Positions 25,250-36,056 of a stretch of 64,000 bases of DNA are shown here, piece after piece. Numbering within the stretch: position 1 is the first letter of the stretch; every line of letters begins with the position of its first letter. Origin of the DNA: Ciona savignyi (taxonomy: Eukaryota; Chordata; Ascidiacea; Phlebobranchia; Cionidae); contig CH000960.1 in assembly GCA_000149265.1 (NCBI GenBank), positions 151,540 to 215,539 on the forward strand, read 5' to 3'. The notes under the pieces were generated by a model that saw nothing but the letters and a program-made list of their open reading frames with translations, ran no database searches and had not been told where the DNA came from. The position numbers were made by a program, and so were the translations under genes.

Positions 25250-28200
25250 ATGCCAAATATATGTTGCTATTCAGGCTGCGATAACTCGACACCGCAGTAC
25301 ACTTTATTTTCAATACCAAATAAAAAATATTGTAAAAAAGAAAAGTTTAAATGGGCAGATGATCTAGAAAGGTGTGTTTTGTCGTACAGACAAGACAAAC
25401 AAATCAAAGTGCAGTATTCCAAGGATAATGTGAAAATGTGTGATATCCACTTCCTTCCATCAGATATTGTGCAAAGTATGTAGGTTATACTACGCTATTT
25501 CTTTAAAAAAATCAATAATATAAGTCTTTTTCTATACGCTTTAGGTCAATAAAGAATGTTAGCAGTGCAGCAATAACAATTATTACAGTACTAGAATAAC
25601 AAAAGTCAAACTCAGAATTATGTATTTAGAGGGTTCAAGAAAAGAGTTGAGGGTGGGAGCATTGCCACAACAGTGCTTGCCGAGGAAAAGTATTGAGGCG
25701 AGTAATGGTCCTAAGCGACATCCCCCTACAATGAGGCAGTTTACACAAAAAGTGTACGCAGAATGAATCAGCACAGTTGATCAACAAATACGCAGGAACA
25801 ACATTCTGCCTTGGACATCTGAAATTTTAGAGTTTGAAATCCGATTAATTAAGAATGAAGGGTTTGATCAACCAAAATATACAGTGGCAATAAAGGAAAA
25901 TTTACAAATTGGAATTTCAATTTACGGATGGGCAGCAAATTTGGCCCCGCTCACAAATATTAAAAATTTTAGAACAAACAAAGTGAAGCAAGTACTTTCC
26001 AGCATTAAAGGTCTGTCAGTGTGCTGTGGTGTACCAGATGAATTCAGAAGTAGCGATGGCATCCGACCACATTATGTCACTACACCCGCTGATCCATTTT
26101 CATCTGCACGGCAACAAAATTACAAAATAATAGCTTATCGGTTAGTTTTTGTATTTAACATACATATTCTGATGTTCGATACCCTAATTCCTAAAAACAT
26201 TGCTAAGGATGGCAGGCTACTTTAAAAGGTTATATTTTACTTAATTTCTTTAGATCTCAGGAATGCTGGGTACTGTCACAAAATGGTGACCAATGTCAGA
26301 AATGCGCACATAAACATAAGGAACTGATTAGAAATCAAAGAAAAAAATTAAAATACAGGGAATGTGTAAGGAACACTCCACTTCAGCGGTTAAGTACCGG
26401 CAACGCTACAACATGTAGGATCAATTCCACCCTAACTGGGCAAAATGAGAGGTACCAGTAATGTTAACACCCATTTGCAGAAATAAAATATAAAATATGG
26501 TCTCTAGAATACAATCCCTGGAAAATAAAGTAAAACAGCTGCTCGCAAACAAAGCTGAACATATTGAAATTGATGATGAATTGTCCTCAGATGTCATATC
26601 AACCATTGAATCAGGTAACATCTTTATGTTAAATTGTTTAAGGTTAACCAAAAAATATTTCTTTACCTGTGTTGTATATTCCACAAGGTTTGTTCGAACG
26701 TAAAACAAAAACTTGCAGTTTCAGAATTAACAAAAACTGATGAATTTCACCAAATTATGTGGAGGGAGCAGAAGAAGTTGCTTCACAGAAAAAGTGGCGG
26801 TGAGCGATATCACCCTGAAATTATACGGTATGTTACTGGACTTGTCAGATTGAGATTAATCTTCTGTTTGTGTGCTGTGGCCTGTGGTAAAAAATAAATC
26901 TGGTTATTTTCTAGTTTTTGCCTTGGGCTTATTTGCAAAAGCAAAGCAGCATATAAAGAGCTGAGAAAGAGCAGAGTGTTAAAGCTACCAAGCACAAGAA
27001 CTCTATATGATTATTGGTATCAGTATGTATGCATGTTCATGAAACATGTACCAGTATTTATGTGTTAAATCAAATATCAGTACCGGTACCATAAATTGAC
27101 AAAATACCATTGGTTGTTTTAGAAATGTATATTCCACTACACCTGGTCCACAAACTCATGTGCTGGAGGAGATTCGAGCCAGATGTGAGGACTTAAAGCC
27201 ACATGAACGTTTCCTTACACTTTTTTGTGGATGAAATGAAAGGTTTATAACATAGTTTTTAATTTGTTTACTAGGAATAACATACATTATATTTTACAGT
27301 AAAATCAAGTTTGGTTTTTAACCAATCATTAGACCGAATGGTGGGATTTGTTGATCTCGGAGAACACCGTGGCACTGAGCAACAGTTAGCAGCAGACGTT
27401 ATATGTTATATCTGCTGTAAATGATTTTTTAAGGCCATTAATGTTTTTTTCCACAAATCAACTGAAATCGTATGAACTGACAAGTATAGTTTGGGAAGCG
27501 ATCTCCGATTTGACATGCTGTGGGTTTACAGTGGCTGCAATCATTGCTGACGGCATGAGCACTAACAGATCTATGTTTAGTCAAATGAACAACTTAAATT
27601 TACCTATTCCATACATGTGCACAAATATTTTTGACCCAAATCACAAAATTTACCTTATCTCGGACCCACCACATCTACTTAAAACTACAAGGAACAATAT
27701 ATCTTCCAGTCGGCCAAATGGGACAAAACTTCTAAAGTATGGCGAGCATTTCATTCTGTGGGAGCATTTTTGCAAGGTACCACAATTGTTTCGATCGAAT
27801 GAGCTGAGATGCTGCAAATTGACAGACCAACATTTGAGTCTTAAGTCATTTTACAAAATGAGAGTGTGTTATGCTGCACAAACACTTTCCAACTCAGTTG
27901 CCTTAATGATGAGAGCTCGTGGAGGATATGCAATGTATAGAAGTGCATGGCTTGCTGAACTAATGAACAAATGGGTCGATTTAATGAACACAAAACTAAA
28001 TTACAGCAAAAACAAAGACCTTGCTCCCTACTATTCAATCACAGATCCCCGCTTAACATGGCTTACATCAACCTTCCTTGAAGAACTTGAAATCTGGAAA
28101 AGCAGTGTAAGTGGTGACACTCAAAAGGAGAAAGAAATGAAGTTTCTATCATATCAGACCTATAATGGACTTGTTATGGCAACAAAGGGCATGGTTGGGC

Positions 28201-28388
28201 TTGTAAGCTTTATTCTTGAAAATAGCCCACCAGGAACCTATGTTCTTACCAGGCGATTAAACCAAGATCCTTTAGAAGCCTTCTTTAGTCAAGTCCGACA
28301 TCTTGGGGGAAGCAATTCTCATCCAGACATCAATGCCTATAGCCATGCTCACAATTTAATTTCTCTAAAAAAAACTAAAACAAGTTAA
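25250..28388 (+). pseudogene. THAP/P-element-type transposase, copy 1
   Basis: A DNA-transposon transposase gene with introns. A THAP zinc finger opens at 25250 (MPNICCYSGC ... MCDIHF; C2CH metal ligands) and ends at a GTATGT donor near 25476. Further exons: about 25590-26140 (LRVGALPQQCLPRKS; KNFRTNKVKQVLSS), 26254-26440 (C-W-V-L ... C-x2-C), a coiled-coil-like exon 26477-26614, 26727-26826 (DEFHQIMWREQKKLL) and 26912-27025 (LRKSRVLKLPSTRTLYDYW). A long 3' exon follows, with an RNase-H-like catalytic region: IIADGMSTNRSMF, LISDPPHLLKTTRNN and DPLEAFFSQVRHLGGSNSHP. These match the P element/THAP9 superfamily. Breaks: the frame is lost near 27225, and a stop follows DVICYICCK near 27422. The usual C-terminal block (YIAGY) is not on this strand but lies inverted at 28762-29067. 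No terminal inverted repeats were identified. Confidence 0.85.
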
Positions 28389-28761
28389 AGGAGCCAATGT
28401 GAACTCTGAACAACCAAAAAAGAAAAAACAAAAAAAAGATTGATCAAGACAGTCAAAGAATATGCACCGGTTGTTAGCATTCTGGGCTATACATACAAAT
28501 TATTCTAGGCTATGCATACAACAGCTTTAATACATTTAGTACCCAGATGGTGTTTAAAACCATGACATTAATATTTAATATTAACATTTTAGTTACTGTT
28601 TTTTATTTATATATCATATTCTTATTTTAATGACTTACGTAAACTTGCATTTGGTTTAGCAACAGAAGTAGTCTTAGAAGAAGAAAAGGCATACAACTCA
28701 TTTAATTTCCGAGCTTTTTGATAACATCTAATGTTCAAAAAGTAATGGCAAAACTTTAATA
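28389..28761. other. Intergenic between two P-element pieces
   Basis: A-rich tail after the transposase frame, then AT-rich sequence. No gene is seen. Confidence 0.4.
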
Positions 28762-29067
28762 TCAGAAATTTATATTTGTCCGGCACTCCAAGTAAACCAC
28801 AAAAGAAGGCAAATCCAATAAAATAGTGACTGTTTCAATTATATTATTAATGCTTTCAAAAATGACGTGTTCTTCTTCTAATTTAGATTTATTATTCATT
28901 TTTTGAATAATATAGCCTGCAATATACTCTATGATGCTTTTATCGTCTGGAGAAATAGTACACATACCAGTTGGTTGAGTTACAGAGAAGCTGTAAACTG
29001 ACAAAAACTTATCAAATATTTTTCTCGTACAATTAATGCTCTCTATTCTGGACAAAGCATTAAACAA
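28762..29067 (-). pseudogene. P-element transposase C-terminal fragment, inverted
   Basis: The 101-residue frame contains SIIEYIAGYIIQKM, the YIAGY motif typical of the C-terminus of THAP9/P-element transposases. It faces the transposase at 25250-28388 tail to tail. It could be the 3' end of the same element after an inversion, or a second truncated copy. Confidence 0.6.
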
Positions 29068-30252
29068 ATCGGGTATAACTGGCTCTCGTCCACTAGCAGC
29101 ACTATATCGTTGATTTCAAAGTTTGATCTTTTGCTGTACCACTTTTGGCGTTCAATCAAATTGGGCAAATTTCTGACACCCAGCGTTTCCAAAATATATT
29201 GGCCATATGTTGCACTTGGACCCATCTTCGTCTTGCGTACGACGCTTTCTCATCGAAGAGGCCTGGAGTTTCATTTGGTGAATCACGCAGTAGCAGCAAG
29301 TGATTCGGCGTTATCGGTTCATCGCTGTGCGGATCTATAATGACAGGAACGAGCGGCCTTGAATTAACAATCGATTCCACTTCTACGAACAGTGTATTCA
29401 AAGCTTCGTCAGTAAGCAGGCCCTTTGGTGAAGGCATGGATGACAGCAAACGGCGCACTGACCGTATCATCCGTTCCCATACGCCGCCCATGTGGGAGGC
29501 TGCAGGCGGGTTGAAGGACCACGCTATTGCCCTCTGTCGCAAATGCTCAGCAATCTGTTCACGGTTCCACACGGCAAGGGATGATCGAAGTATCTTCTCT
29601 GCACCAACAAAAGGTCCAGTTGTTTAGGCTTACCTCGCCGACCTATAAAAAACGAATCAACAGAAAGATCATTAGCCATTTCGATATGTATGGCTCGGAT
29701 GGTGAGGCAAGTGAATATACACATTCGTATCTTTTAATTTCACTCCGGTTTTGTTTCACAGAGAGCGGACCGAAATATCGCCAGCCTGAAGGCGCCCAGA
29801 AGGCAGTTCTGTCATAATCTGACATCTAGGAACAGCGCTTCTTCTTTTGCACGGCAGACATTTCGTCAAGACTCGGCGAACGGCAACACCAATTTTCAGT
29901 ATCCAAAATCACCCACGTAGCGCAGATAAGGTGTGTCCGTAACCAGAATGCCCCACGCTCTGGTGGTATTCGTCGATGATCAAGTTCGTTACGTGAGAAT
30001 AACATGGTAGAATAATCGGGTGTTTTGCGTCATACTCGACCGGTGCTTTATCAATACGAACCGCCGAACGCGCAGCACTCCATTTCTCAGTAAGGGGTTC
30101 AGTTTAGAAAGAGCAAGATTACAGTCTCCTTTCTTTATTTTCTTTTTGGAATTCAAAATCGAGATCGTTGATTCGAAATGTTTGCGCTGTTCATACTTTT
30201 TTAGTTCAATTTCTGCACTTTCAAGCTCTTTCACGCTGAGCGAAGCCGTCAA
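29068..30252 (-). mobile_element. BEL/Pao pol fragment (fossil)
   Basis: Minus-strand blocks in order: a region resembling the end of RNase H and the linker before integrase (about 30252-29989); integrase core start with CIFTCLTIRAIHIEMANDLS; core end with AWSFNPPAASHMGGVWERMI and IVNSRPL; and a C-terminal block with LIERQKWYSKRSNFEINDIV. These are BEL/Pao signatures. The element is broken in several places, and no LTRs or gag are seen. It abuts the inverted P-element tail at about 29068. Confidence 0.8.
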
Positions 30253-31605
30253 ATGGCCGGAAGCAACAGAGGTCTTTGTGGTTGATTATTACGTCACAGT
30301 CAGTCTACTCAACTTACTACGTCATGGCCATTACGTAACGACGTTATCGTTAAACATAGTCTTGATTTTATGCAACTATTCCCCACCGCCATGCTTGACC
30401 GCTTAATAGTGACGTAACGAGCTCCGTTTATGACTTCACACAGCTCATTATTCTTTCATGCTTGCAACCCGTGCAGCCTTCCGAGGTACTGAACCAAATA
30501 TCGAATTGTGACGTCATAATATCTATTCGCAGCCACAATAGAAAGGTCACCGGACAAAGGAAGTTCATATCGATCGCGACTCCATCTAACCAGAGCTTTC
30601 ACCACCTATGTTACGTAACTTCCGCCATTTACATCCCTTGCTCGACTAGCAAACTACTGCGTTTTTCTGTTTTTTTGTCATAATTTTCTTGTGATATTGT
30701 TGAATTAAACGAAGCAAGTCAGCAGTCGGTAGCTGGGGCAGCCAATTCGCGGTGGTGTCGATTCTGCGCGATCTGTCAATCACACCAGACTAGCCTGTCC
30801 CGCAAGCTAATCTTCACTACGACCCATGCTCGAGATGCGAGACCCACTATAGCTTCGTGTCCGATCGTTGTGAATCCACGCTCAGTTTGAAACAGTCGCG
30901 CTAAATCTTCGCGGCCGGAGCGGAAGTGTCAAGTGTTTATGACGTAAACAATTCTCAACGCCCGTCACCTTATTATGACCTCACAGTCCACACCAGCGAG
31001 AATTCTCATAAAAATCGAATATTTCGTCGAACCTTCCACACACTTGGCGCAAAAGTGGAACCACCATCAAATTGAGCCCCCGAAACCCCCCCGGCACCCC
31101 AGGTAGCGGGTTGTTATGAAACCCTCGAAGCCATTTCCCTGGGACCGGATTAACCCCCCAAAATAACCCGACCCCCCACGAAGAGCTGATTTTAAAACTT
31201 TTTTCGCAGAAATTGATCGAAAAATGAATTTCGCGTCGATATTCTACGACCTTTGTGACGTTTTACTTCGACCACTCACGCGTGACCAAACCCCTTAAAA
31301 TGACGAAATGCTTTATTACGTAATACACGAATTCTGTAATCGTCAATTAGCGGGCGACAGCGGCGACCACTTGTGACGTAATGATCGCGATTGGTCAGGA
31401 AACAATTAAGCGAAATTACGCGAAGACTCGTGAATTGACACTCGGAATATTGTCTGTTATGACGTCATAATAGAATGTCGCTTTGTTGGACAATGAGGAT
31501 TGTTGATAGAGAATGAGACAATTAACATAATAAAGGGGGCGACGTGAGCTGCTTCATATGGTGGTCTGCAACCTTATGACCGAACAATGGTGTGACGTAG
31601 CTGGT
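30253..31605. other. Intergenic, nothing recognised
   Basis: 1.35 kb without a supported gene. It is less AT-rich than its surroundings and contains TGACGTCA at 30509 and 31460 plus several TACGTAA/GACGTAA-like sites. It might belong to the BEL/Pao element or its flank, but no LTR pair could be found. Confidence 0.4.
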
Positions 31606-32586
31606 CATATACCCGAGGTGTGGACGAACAATTGTGCGATATACCCGAGGTGTGGACGAACAATCGTGCGATATACCCGAGGTGTGGACGAACAATCGTG
31701 CGATATACCCGAGGTGTGGACGAACAATCGTGCGATATACCCGAGGTGTGGACGAACAATCGTGCGATATACCCGAGGTGTGGACGAACAATTGTGCGAT
31801 ATACCCGAGGTGTGAACGAACAATCGTGCGATATACCCGAGGTGTGGACGAACAATCGTACGATATACCCGAGGTGTGGACGAACAATCGTACGATATAC
31901 CCGAGGTGTGGACGAACAATCGTGCGATATACCCGAGGTGTGGACGAACAATCGTACGATATACCCGAGGTGTGGACGAACAATCGTACGATATACCCGA
32001 GGTGTGGATGAACAATCGTGCGATATACCCGAGGTGTGGATGAACAATCGTGGGATATACCCGAGGTGTGGACGAACAATCGTGCAATATACCCGAGGTG
32101 TGGACGAACAATCGTGCGATATACCCGAGGTGTGGACGAACAATCGTGCGACATACCCGAGGTGTGGACGAACAATCGTGCGATATACCCGAGGTGTGGA
32201 CGAACAATCGTGCGATATACCCGAGGTATGGACGAACAATCGTGCGATATACCCGAGGTGTGGACGAACAATCGTACGATATACCCGAGGTGTGGACGAA
32301 CAATCGTGCGATATACCCGAGGTGTGGACGAACAATCATGCGATATACCCGAGGTGTGGATGAACAATCGTGCGATATACCCGAGGCGTGGACGAACAAT
32401 CGTGCGATATACCCGAGGTGTGGACGAACAATCGTGCGATATACCCGAGGTGTGGACGAACAATCATGCGATATACCCGAGGTGTGGACGAACAATCGTG
32501 CGATATACCCGAGGTGTTGACGAACAATCGTGCGATATACCCGAGGTGTGGACGAAAAATACTGCGATATACCCGAGGTGTGGACG
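31606..32586. repeat. 32-bp tandem array, ~31 units
   Basis: Very homogeneous 32-bp units built from 'cgatatacccgaggtgtgga' plus 'cgaacaatcgtg'. Most variants are single substitutions. 32 is not divisible by 3 and the unit has no stop in most frames, so long frames run on both strands. I treat these as repeat artefacts. Confidence 0.95.
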
Positions 32587-32589
32587 TCG

Positions 32590-32747
32590 CCAGTTGTTGT
32601 CCGTTGTCGTCCGTTGCCGTCCAATGTCGTCCGTCGTCGTCCGTCGCCGTCCGTTGTCGTCCGTTGTCGTCCGTTGTCGTCCGTTGTCGTCCGTCGTCGT
32701 CCGTTGTCGTCCGTCGTCATCCGTTGTCGTCCGTTTTCGTCCTTTTC
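32590..32747 (+). repeat. 10-bp minisatellite (GTCGTCCGTT)n, ~16 units
   Basis: Directly abuts the 32-bp array and opens lectin module C. It shows more T/C variants than the module A array. Confidence 0.93.
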
Positions 32748-32984
32748 CTGTGATCCAGTTCTTTATTATTTACTATAAGTTTTACGATTCGTGGTGATTT
32801 GTTGTTTTTTTGTTCCGTAATAATTATATTTGCACGTCATCAGTCGTCGCGTCCGTTTTTATCCGATATTGTACGATTGTATTTTGCCATTTTCCTGTTT
32901 TGTTGTCATAATTAACTGGTGATATTTCTGTGTTGAATGGAAAGAACAAAGGTAATTATTCCCCTTTTGTACACAATGACGTCA

Positions 32985-33465
32985 TGTAACGCGCACGGGG
33001 GCTCGTTTATTTTGTTATGTTTTGACACATTTTTATATATGTTTATACACCTTTTATACACTTTTAACAACACCCTTTTATACAATTTAATTACATTGTT
33101 TCACGCCTGTTGGTTGTTCCCTTTTATTTTACACGTAGTTCACACCCTTTGCACCTTTTAATCATTTTATCTTGCCTGCCTATTTTTAAACGCACGTTTT
33201 TATCTCTCGGGGTATTCCAGTAATCAACGTTCGGTGCTGTGCTAATATACGTGAAGTCTTTGAATTTATATTTCTAAAAATCAGTTCTCTCTTGGCTTTC
33301 AAACTGGTGCAGACATATTTTTAATTGCTTATCTTTTTATTAGTCGTATTTGTGTTTTGTTAGTTGTAGTATTTTTATAAAGCGAAAACGTTGCAAGCCC
33401 TTGTAATTGGTCTCACGGTAGGCCGTTAAGACAGCGTCTTGAGAAACCATAGGAATTCTGTAACA
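32985..33465 (+). mobile_element. Solo LTR with 4-bp target duplication
   Basis: 481 bp starting TGTAACGC and ending CTGTAACA, flanked on both sides by GTCA (32981-32984 and 33466-33469). The matching places in modules A (about 3579) and D (about 56936) are uninterrupted TGACGTCATAATAACC, which are clean empty sites. No internal coding region remains. The family is uncertain; a 4-bp duplication fits Ty3/gypsy-like elements. The orientation is not proven. Confidence 0.75.
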
Positions 33466-33659
33466 GTCATAATAACCCGATTTGCACGCTTTGCTGCACA
33501 CCATAGTTACACCGACGCTTCTCGAGCGAGTACGTCACTTCCTGTCCTTCCAGTAAAGAAATATTCAAATAATTATGACAAATAATTAGCAAAACGAGAA
33601 TCGTCTGAACGAACCACGGTGAAACAAGAAACGACATTGTCGGATGAACAGTTGTATCG

Positions 33660-33760
33660 ATATATAATTTTGATGACGTAGGCAACAAACACGTCATTAC
33701 GTGACGTCATCAGAGGTCACGTAATGTAATGGACCAATGAGATCCCTCCAACTTGGCCCG
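33660..33760 (+). promoter_or_regulatory. Conserved CRE + CCAAT block (module C)
   Basis: A palindromic CRE TGACGTCA (33702-33709) and a CCAAT box (33734-33738) lie about 110 bp before the ATG of the small MSKYTR-type frame. The block is kept in modules B (12390, 12422) and D (57170, 57202). The role is inferred from the motifs and their conservation. Confidence 0.3.
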
Positions 33761-33847
33761 GTAATAAACGACACGAACCAGTGACCAGGCTGCTTTAACG
33801 CCCCATAATATCCGCAAGAAAATGAATAAATAAGAATCCTATAAACT

Positions 33848-34018
33848 ATGTCTAAATATACCAGACAAGTAAATGACCCATACTTTGTGAAGTATTTTAT
33901 TTACAAGTGCACTTACAAATGGTTAAATTGTTATCAGATGCCTGGTGTCTCGGTAGCTGAGTCTGCTAACGGCTGCAAGTTATTACATCACAATTGGAAA
34001 TATAAATCGCGCAACTAA
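33848..34018 (+). CDS. Small conserved frame (MSKYTRQVNDPYF...), module C
   Basis: An ATG-initiated frame of 56 residues (MSKYTRQVNDPYFVKYFIYK, continuing through CYQMPGVSVAE to HHNWKYKSRN), placed about 110 bp downstream of a conserved CRE/CCAAT block. The same frame exists in module D (57317-57532), where the first codon is GTG and the frame is longer (71 residues). In module B the gypsy element interrupts it. I do not recognise the protein. It could be a first exon, a decayed gene or chance. The three copies are each impaired differently (early stop, lost ATG, insertion), which argues against a working gene here. Confidence 0.25.
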   Translation: MSKYTRQVNDPYFVKYFIYKCTYKWLNCYQMPGVSVAESANGCKLLHHNWKYKSRN

Positions 34019-34497
34019 ATTCTCAGGCTAAGCTATGTACATTAAAACAAAAATATTATTTAAACTGAAAATCACGTTATAACACACAAAGTTAGAACAA
34101 TATATATAAACAAGGGCAAAATAAACGATTAAAACAATGCAGGGTGCAAAAAGCACTGATTTGAAAAGTTCGTGTTATAAAAAGGACAACAAGTACTGCG
34201 AAACGCAGTTCAGCAAACGTTAACTTTAGTGCGTATGATGTATCTTGCATTTTCCGGGAAAATTTCGTTAAAGCCAACAAAGTTCGAATGTAGTCAGCGC
34301 AGATGGATGATGGTTTTTCTATTTTAGATTTAGATGCGGGGTGAATAAAAAGTCAGCATGATCGTTAACAATAAAACTGGCAGGAAAAGGTAACAAACAA
34401 GCAAATCGCCGTTTAAAAGATCATTGTTATTATGATGGATATTCAAATATTCCAGTGGTGGATGCTGCTTAATCCTTGTTGGTAGAAGGTAGCGCGT

Positions 34498-36056
34498 TCA
34501 CAATTGTATTGCACACAGCAAGCGCGACAAAAGTCCAAGAGCGGGTGGGTGGTTGGAAAGTCCGACGTTTGTATCAGTTGGATCGGTTCGCACAATCATC
34601 AACATTGCGGTCCAAGTCGGAGAGTAATTCGGATAATTAGGATACCAACTACCATTGTAGCCCTGCTCTCCAGTGCTCAAGCTCACGGACTTAGTCTGAT
34701 GAAATGGAAAATATTTTACTTCAGTTGGATTCATTAAATTAAAACACAAGTTGGATATGTTGAAACATTTGCGGCCGAGCGGTTAGCACAACCGACGTAT
34801 ATATCGCACCTCGAAGACCTTAATACTTGGTAAAATAACAAACATTTAACCTGACGAAGGTGAGGTAATTAAAATAGATGTTCACCTGAGGTTAATCACG
34901 GCGTTATATATAAAATCGACTATAATAAAATACACCAGGTTACAATGAAAATACAAATACGTTAACACAAACCGTTGGATTGTAGTTCATCGCTAGCCAA
35001 ACTCTTGCAGCCACAGCATTAACACTGACGAGCGAAGCATTGACGTAACTATAGAGTGCGTCATACATCTGCTTGTCCACAATGTCCACTAACGTTGCAT
35101 TGAAGTTCCGACACGACATGTTGGTTTCAGCTCGAGTTTGGTCTTCTACTTTGCTTGGCTCCGGCATCCAAATATATTTCCTGTTTTGTACAATGCCCGG
35201 ACCTACAAAATGGTTTATTTTATTCTATGAACTAAACGGGTTGATTGGAAAATGTTCATTTTACAAATATGCAACGTCACGTCGTTTCAACGCGAAATTG
35301 AGCTCTATGGTATAATATTCATGTTTATTTTCGTGAATGGGAAAACCAAGGGGGTTAACACACGGGCAATCGTCAGATCACCTCGCGCGTCGGGTTACCG
35401 GAGCTATTGCAGTGTGTTGTATATAATAGACACGTTCCTTCAATTTGGTAGAACCCATTAATCCGCTGGGTTCAGGCAATGTCTGTAAAGTGCCTTCCGC
35501 AAAGACACGACCGCCTAGCTAGCGACCAGTTTCGTACCTGCAACCTTTCTATTGAAAGGCGACACAATAAAACAACTCGGTATAATCATCCCACAGGTTA
35601 CTATACAACACTGGTATTATCCATCATGATATTCTCAAAGAACTTAATCAAATCCCGAATAAAATTTAACTCGACCAACCTGAGTAAAACGTCCAATTCA
35701 CAAAGAGATTCTCTTGCCAGTCGTCCTCTACAGTTCCCTCCATTTGAAGTATAAAGCCATGTATAAAGATTTCGGTCACGCTCGCCTGGTATGTGTGAAG
35801 CACAGATGGATTTTTGTTCCGAACTGTTACGTCGACAAGAATCGGAACAGAATCCAAGCACATCTTGAAAGGGACAACTACACCTTTCGTCCGAGATTTA
35901 GGTCCGAGAGATAGATCAAAACTTCCCTTTTGAAAAGTTGGCAGTTCTAAAATATTAAAAGTTTAAAAAATCATAAATACAATACGTTTGTTTAAAAAGC
36001 TTACCGCATTCAGCTATTGTTAAACCACAGATAATGACCAACAGAATGAATTTCAT
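34498..36056 (-). CDS. Secreted C-type-lectin-like protein LecC, intact
   Basis: Four exons on the minus strand: 36056-36005 (52 bp), 35946-35680 (267 bp), 35202-34973 (230 bp), 34695-34498 (198 bp). They add up to 747 bp, 248 residues plus stop, with GT-AG introns and phases 1, 1 and 0. Residues 1-17 are a signal peptide (MKFILLVIICGLTIAEC). Residues 18-107 are an unrecognised domain (SFDLSLGPKS, VPFKMCLDSVPILVD, FILQMEGTVEDDWQENLF). Residues 108-248 are a CTLD-like fold with MSCRNFNATLVDIVD (first cysteine), RVWLAMNYN (WIGL-like core), SWYPNYP, RTDPTD and LLCAIQL (last cysteine). Only two CTLD cysteines are present, there is no EPN/QPD or WND motif, and no transmembrane segment. This predicts a secreted protein that probably binds its ligand without classical calcium-sugar coordination. 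Intron 2 holds a SINE; intron 3 holds a tRNA-like stretch shared with LecB. Confidence 0.8.
35330..35620 (-). repeat. tRNA-derived SINE in LecC intron 2
   Basis: Read on the minus strand, a B-box-like 'gcaggtacgaaactgg' is followed by the shared body ('tgaacccagcgg', 'aatgggttctac') and tail ('ctccggtaacccg'). The copy at 45985-46207 shows the full head with a clear A box. Confidence 0.6.

Larger units (their letters stand above)
20297..27720 (+). repeat. Segmental duplication, copy 1
   Basis: Matches 45770-54584 along nearly its whole length, with small differences. Both copies contain a BEL/Pao scrap, a LINE tail and a THAP/P-element transposase in the same order. Differences: copy 1 lacks the SINE head at 45938-46160 and the 240-bp stretch at 47830-48069, and has about 540 bp of other sequence (23005-23545) where copy 2 has the 28-bp array. 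The match ends exactly at 27720, inside the transposase. Confidence 0.9.
32748..34497. repeat. Lectin module C leader
   Basis: Matches 3362-4286 and 56707-57945. It contains the solo LTR (32985-33465), the CRE/CCAAT block and the short MSKYTR-type frame. No other gene. Confidence 0.65.

Noticed and set aside
31522-32797. Long frames on both strands (HTSGISHDCSS- and RYTRGVDEQ-type repeats)
   Set aside because: Readings of the 32-bp array. Similar frames are open in five or more readings, so coding is not supported.
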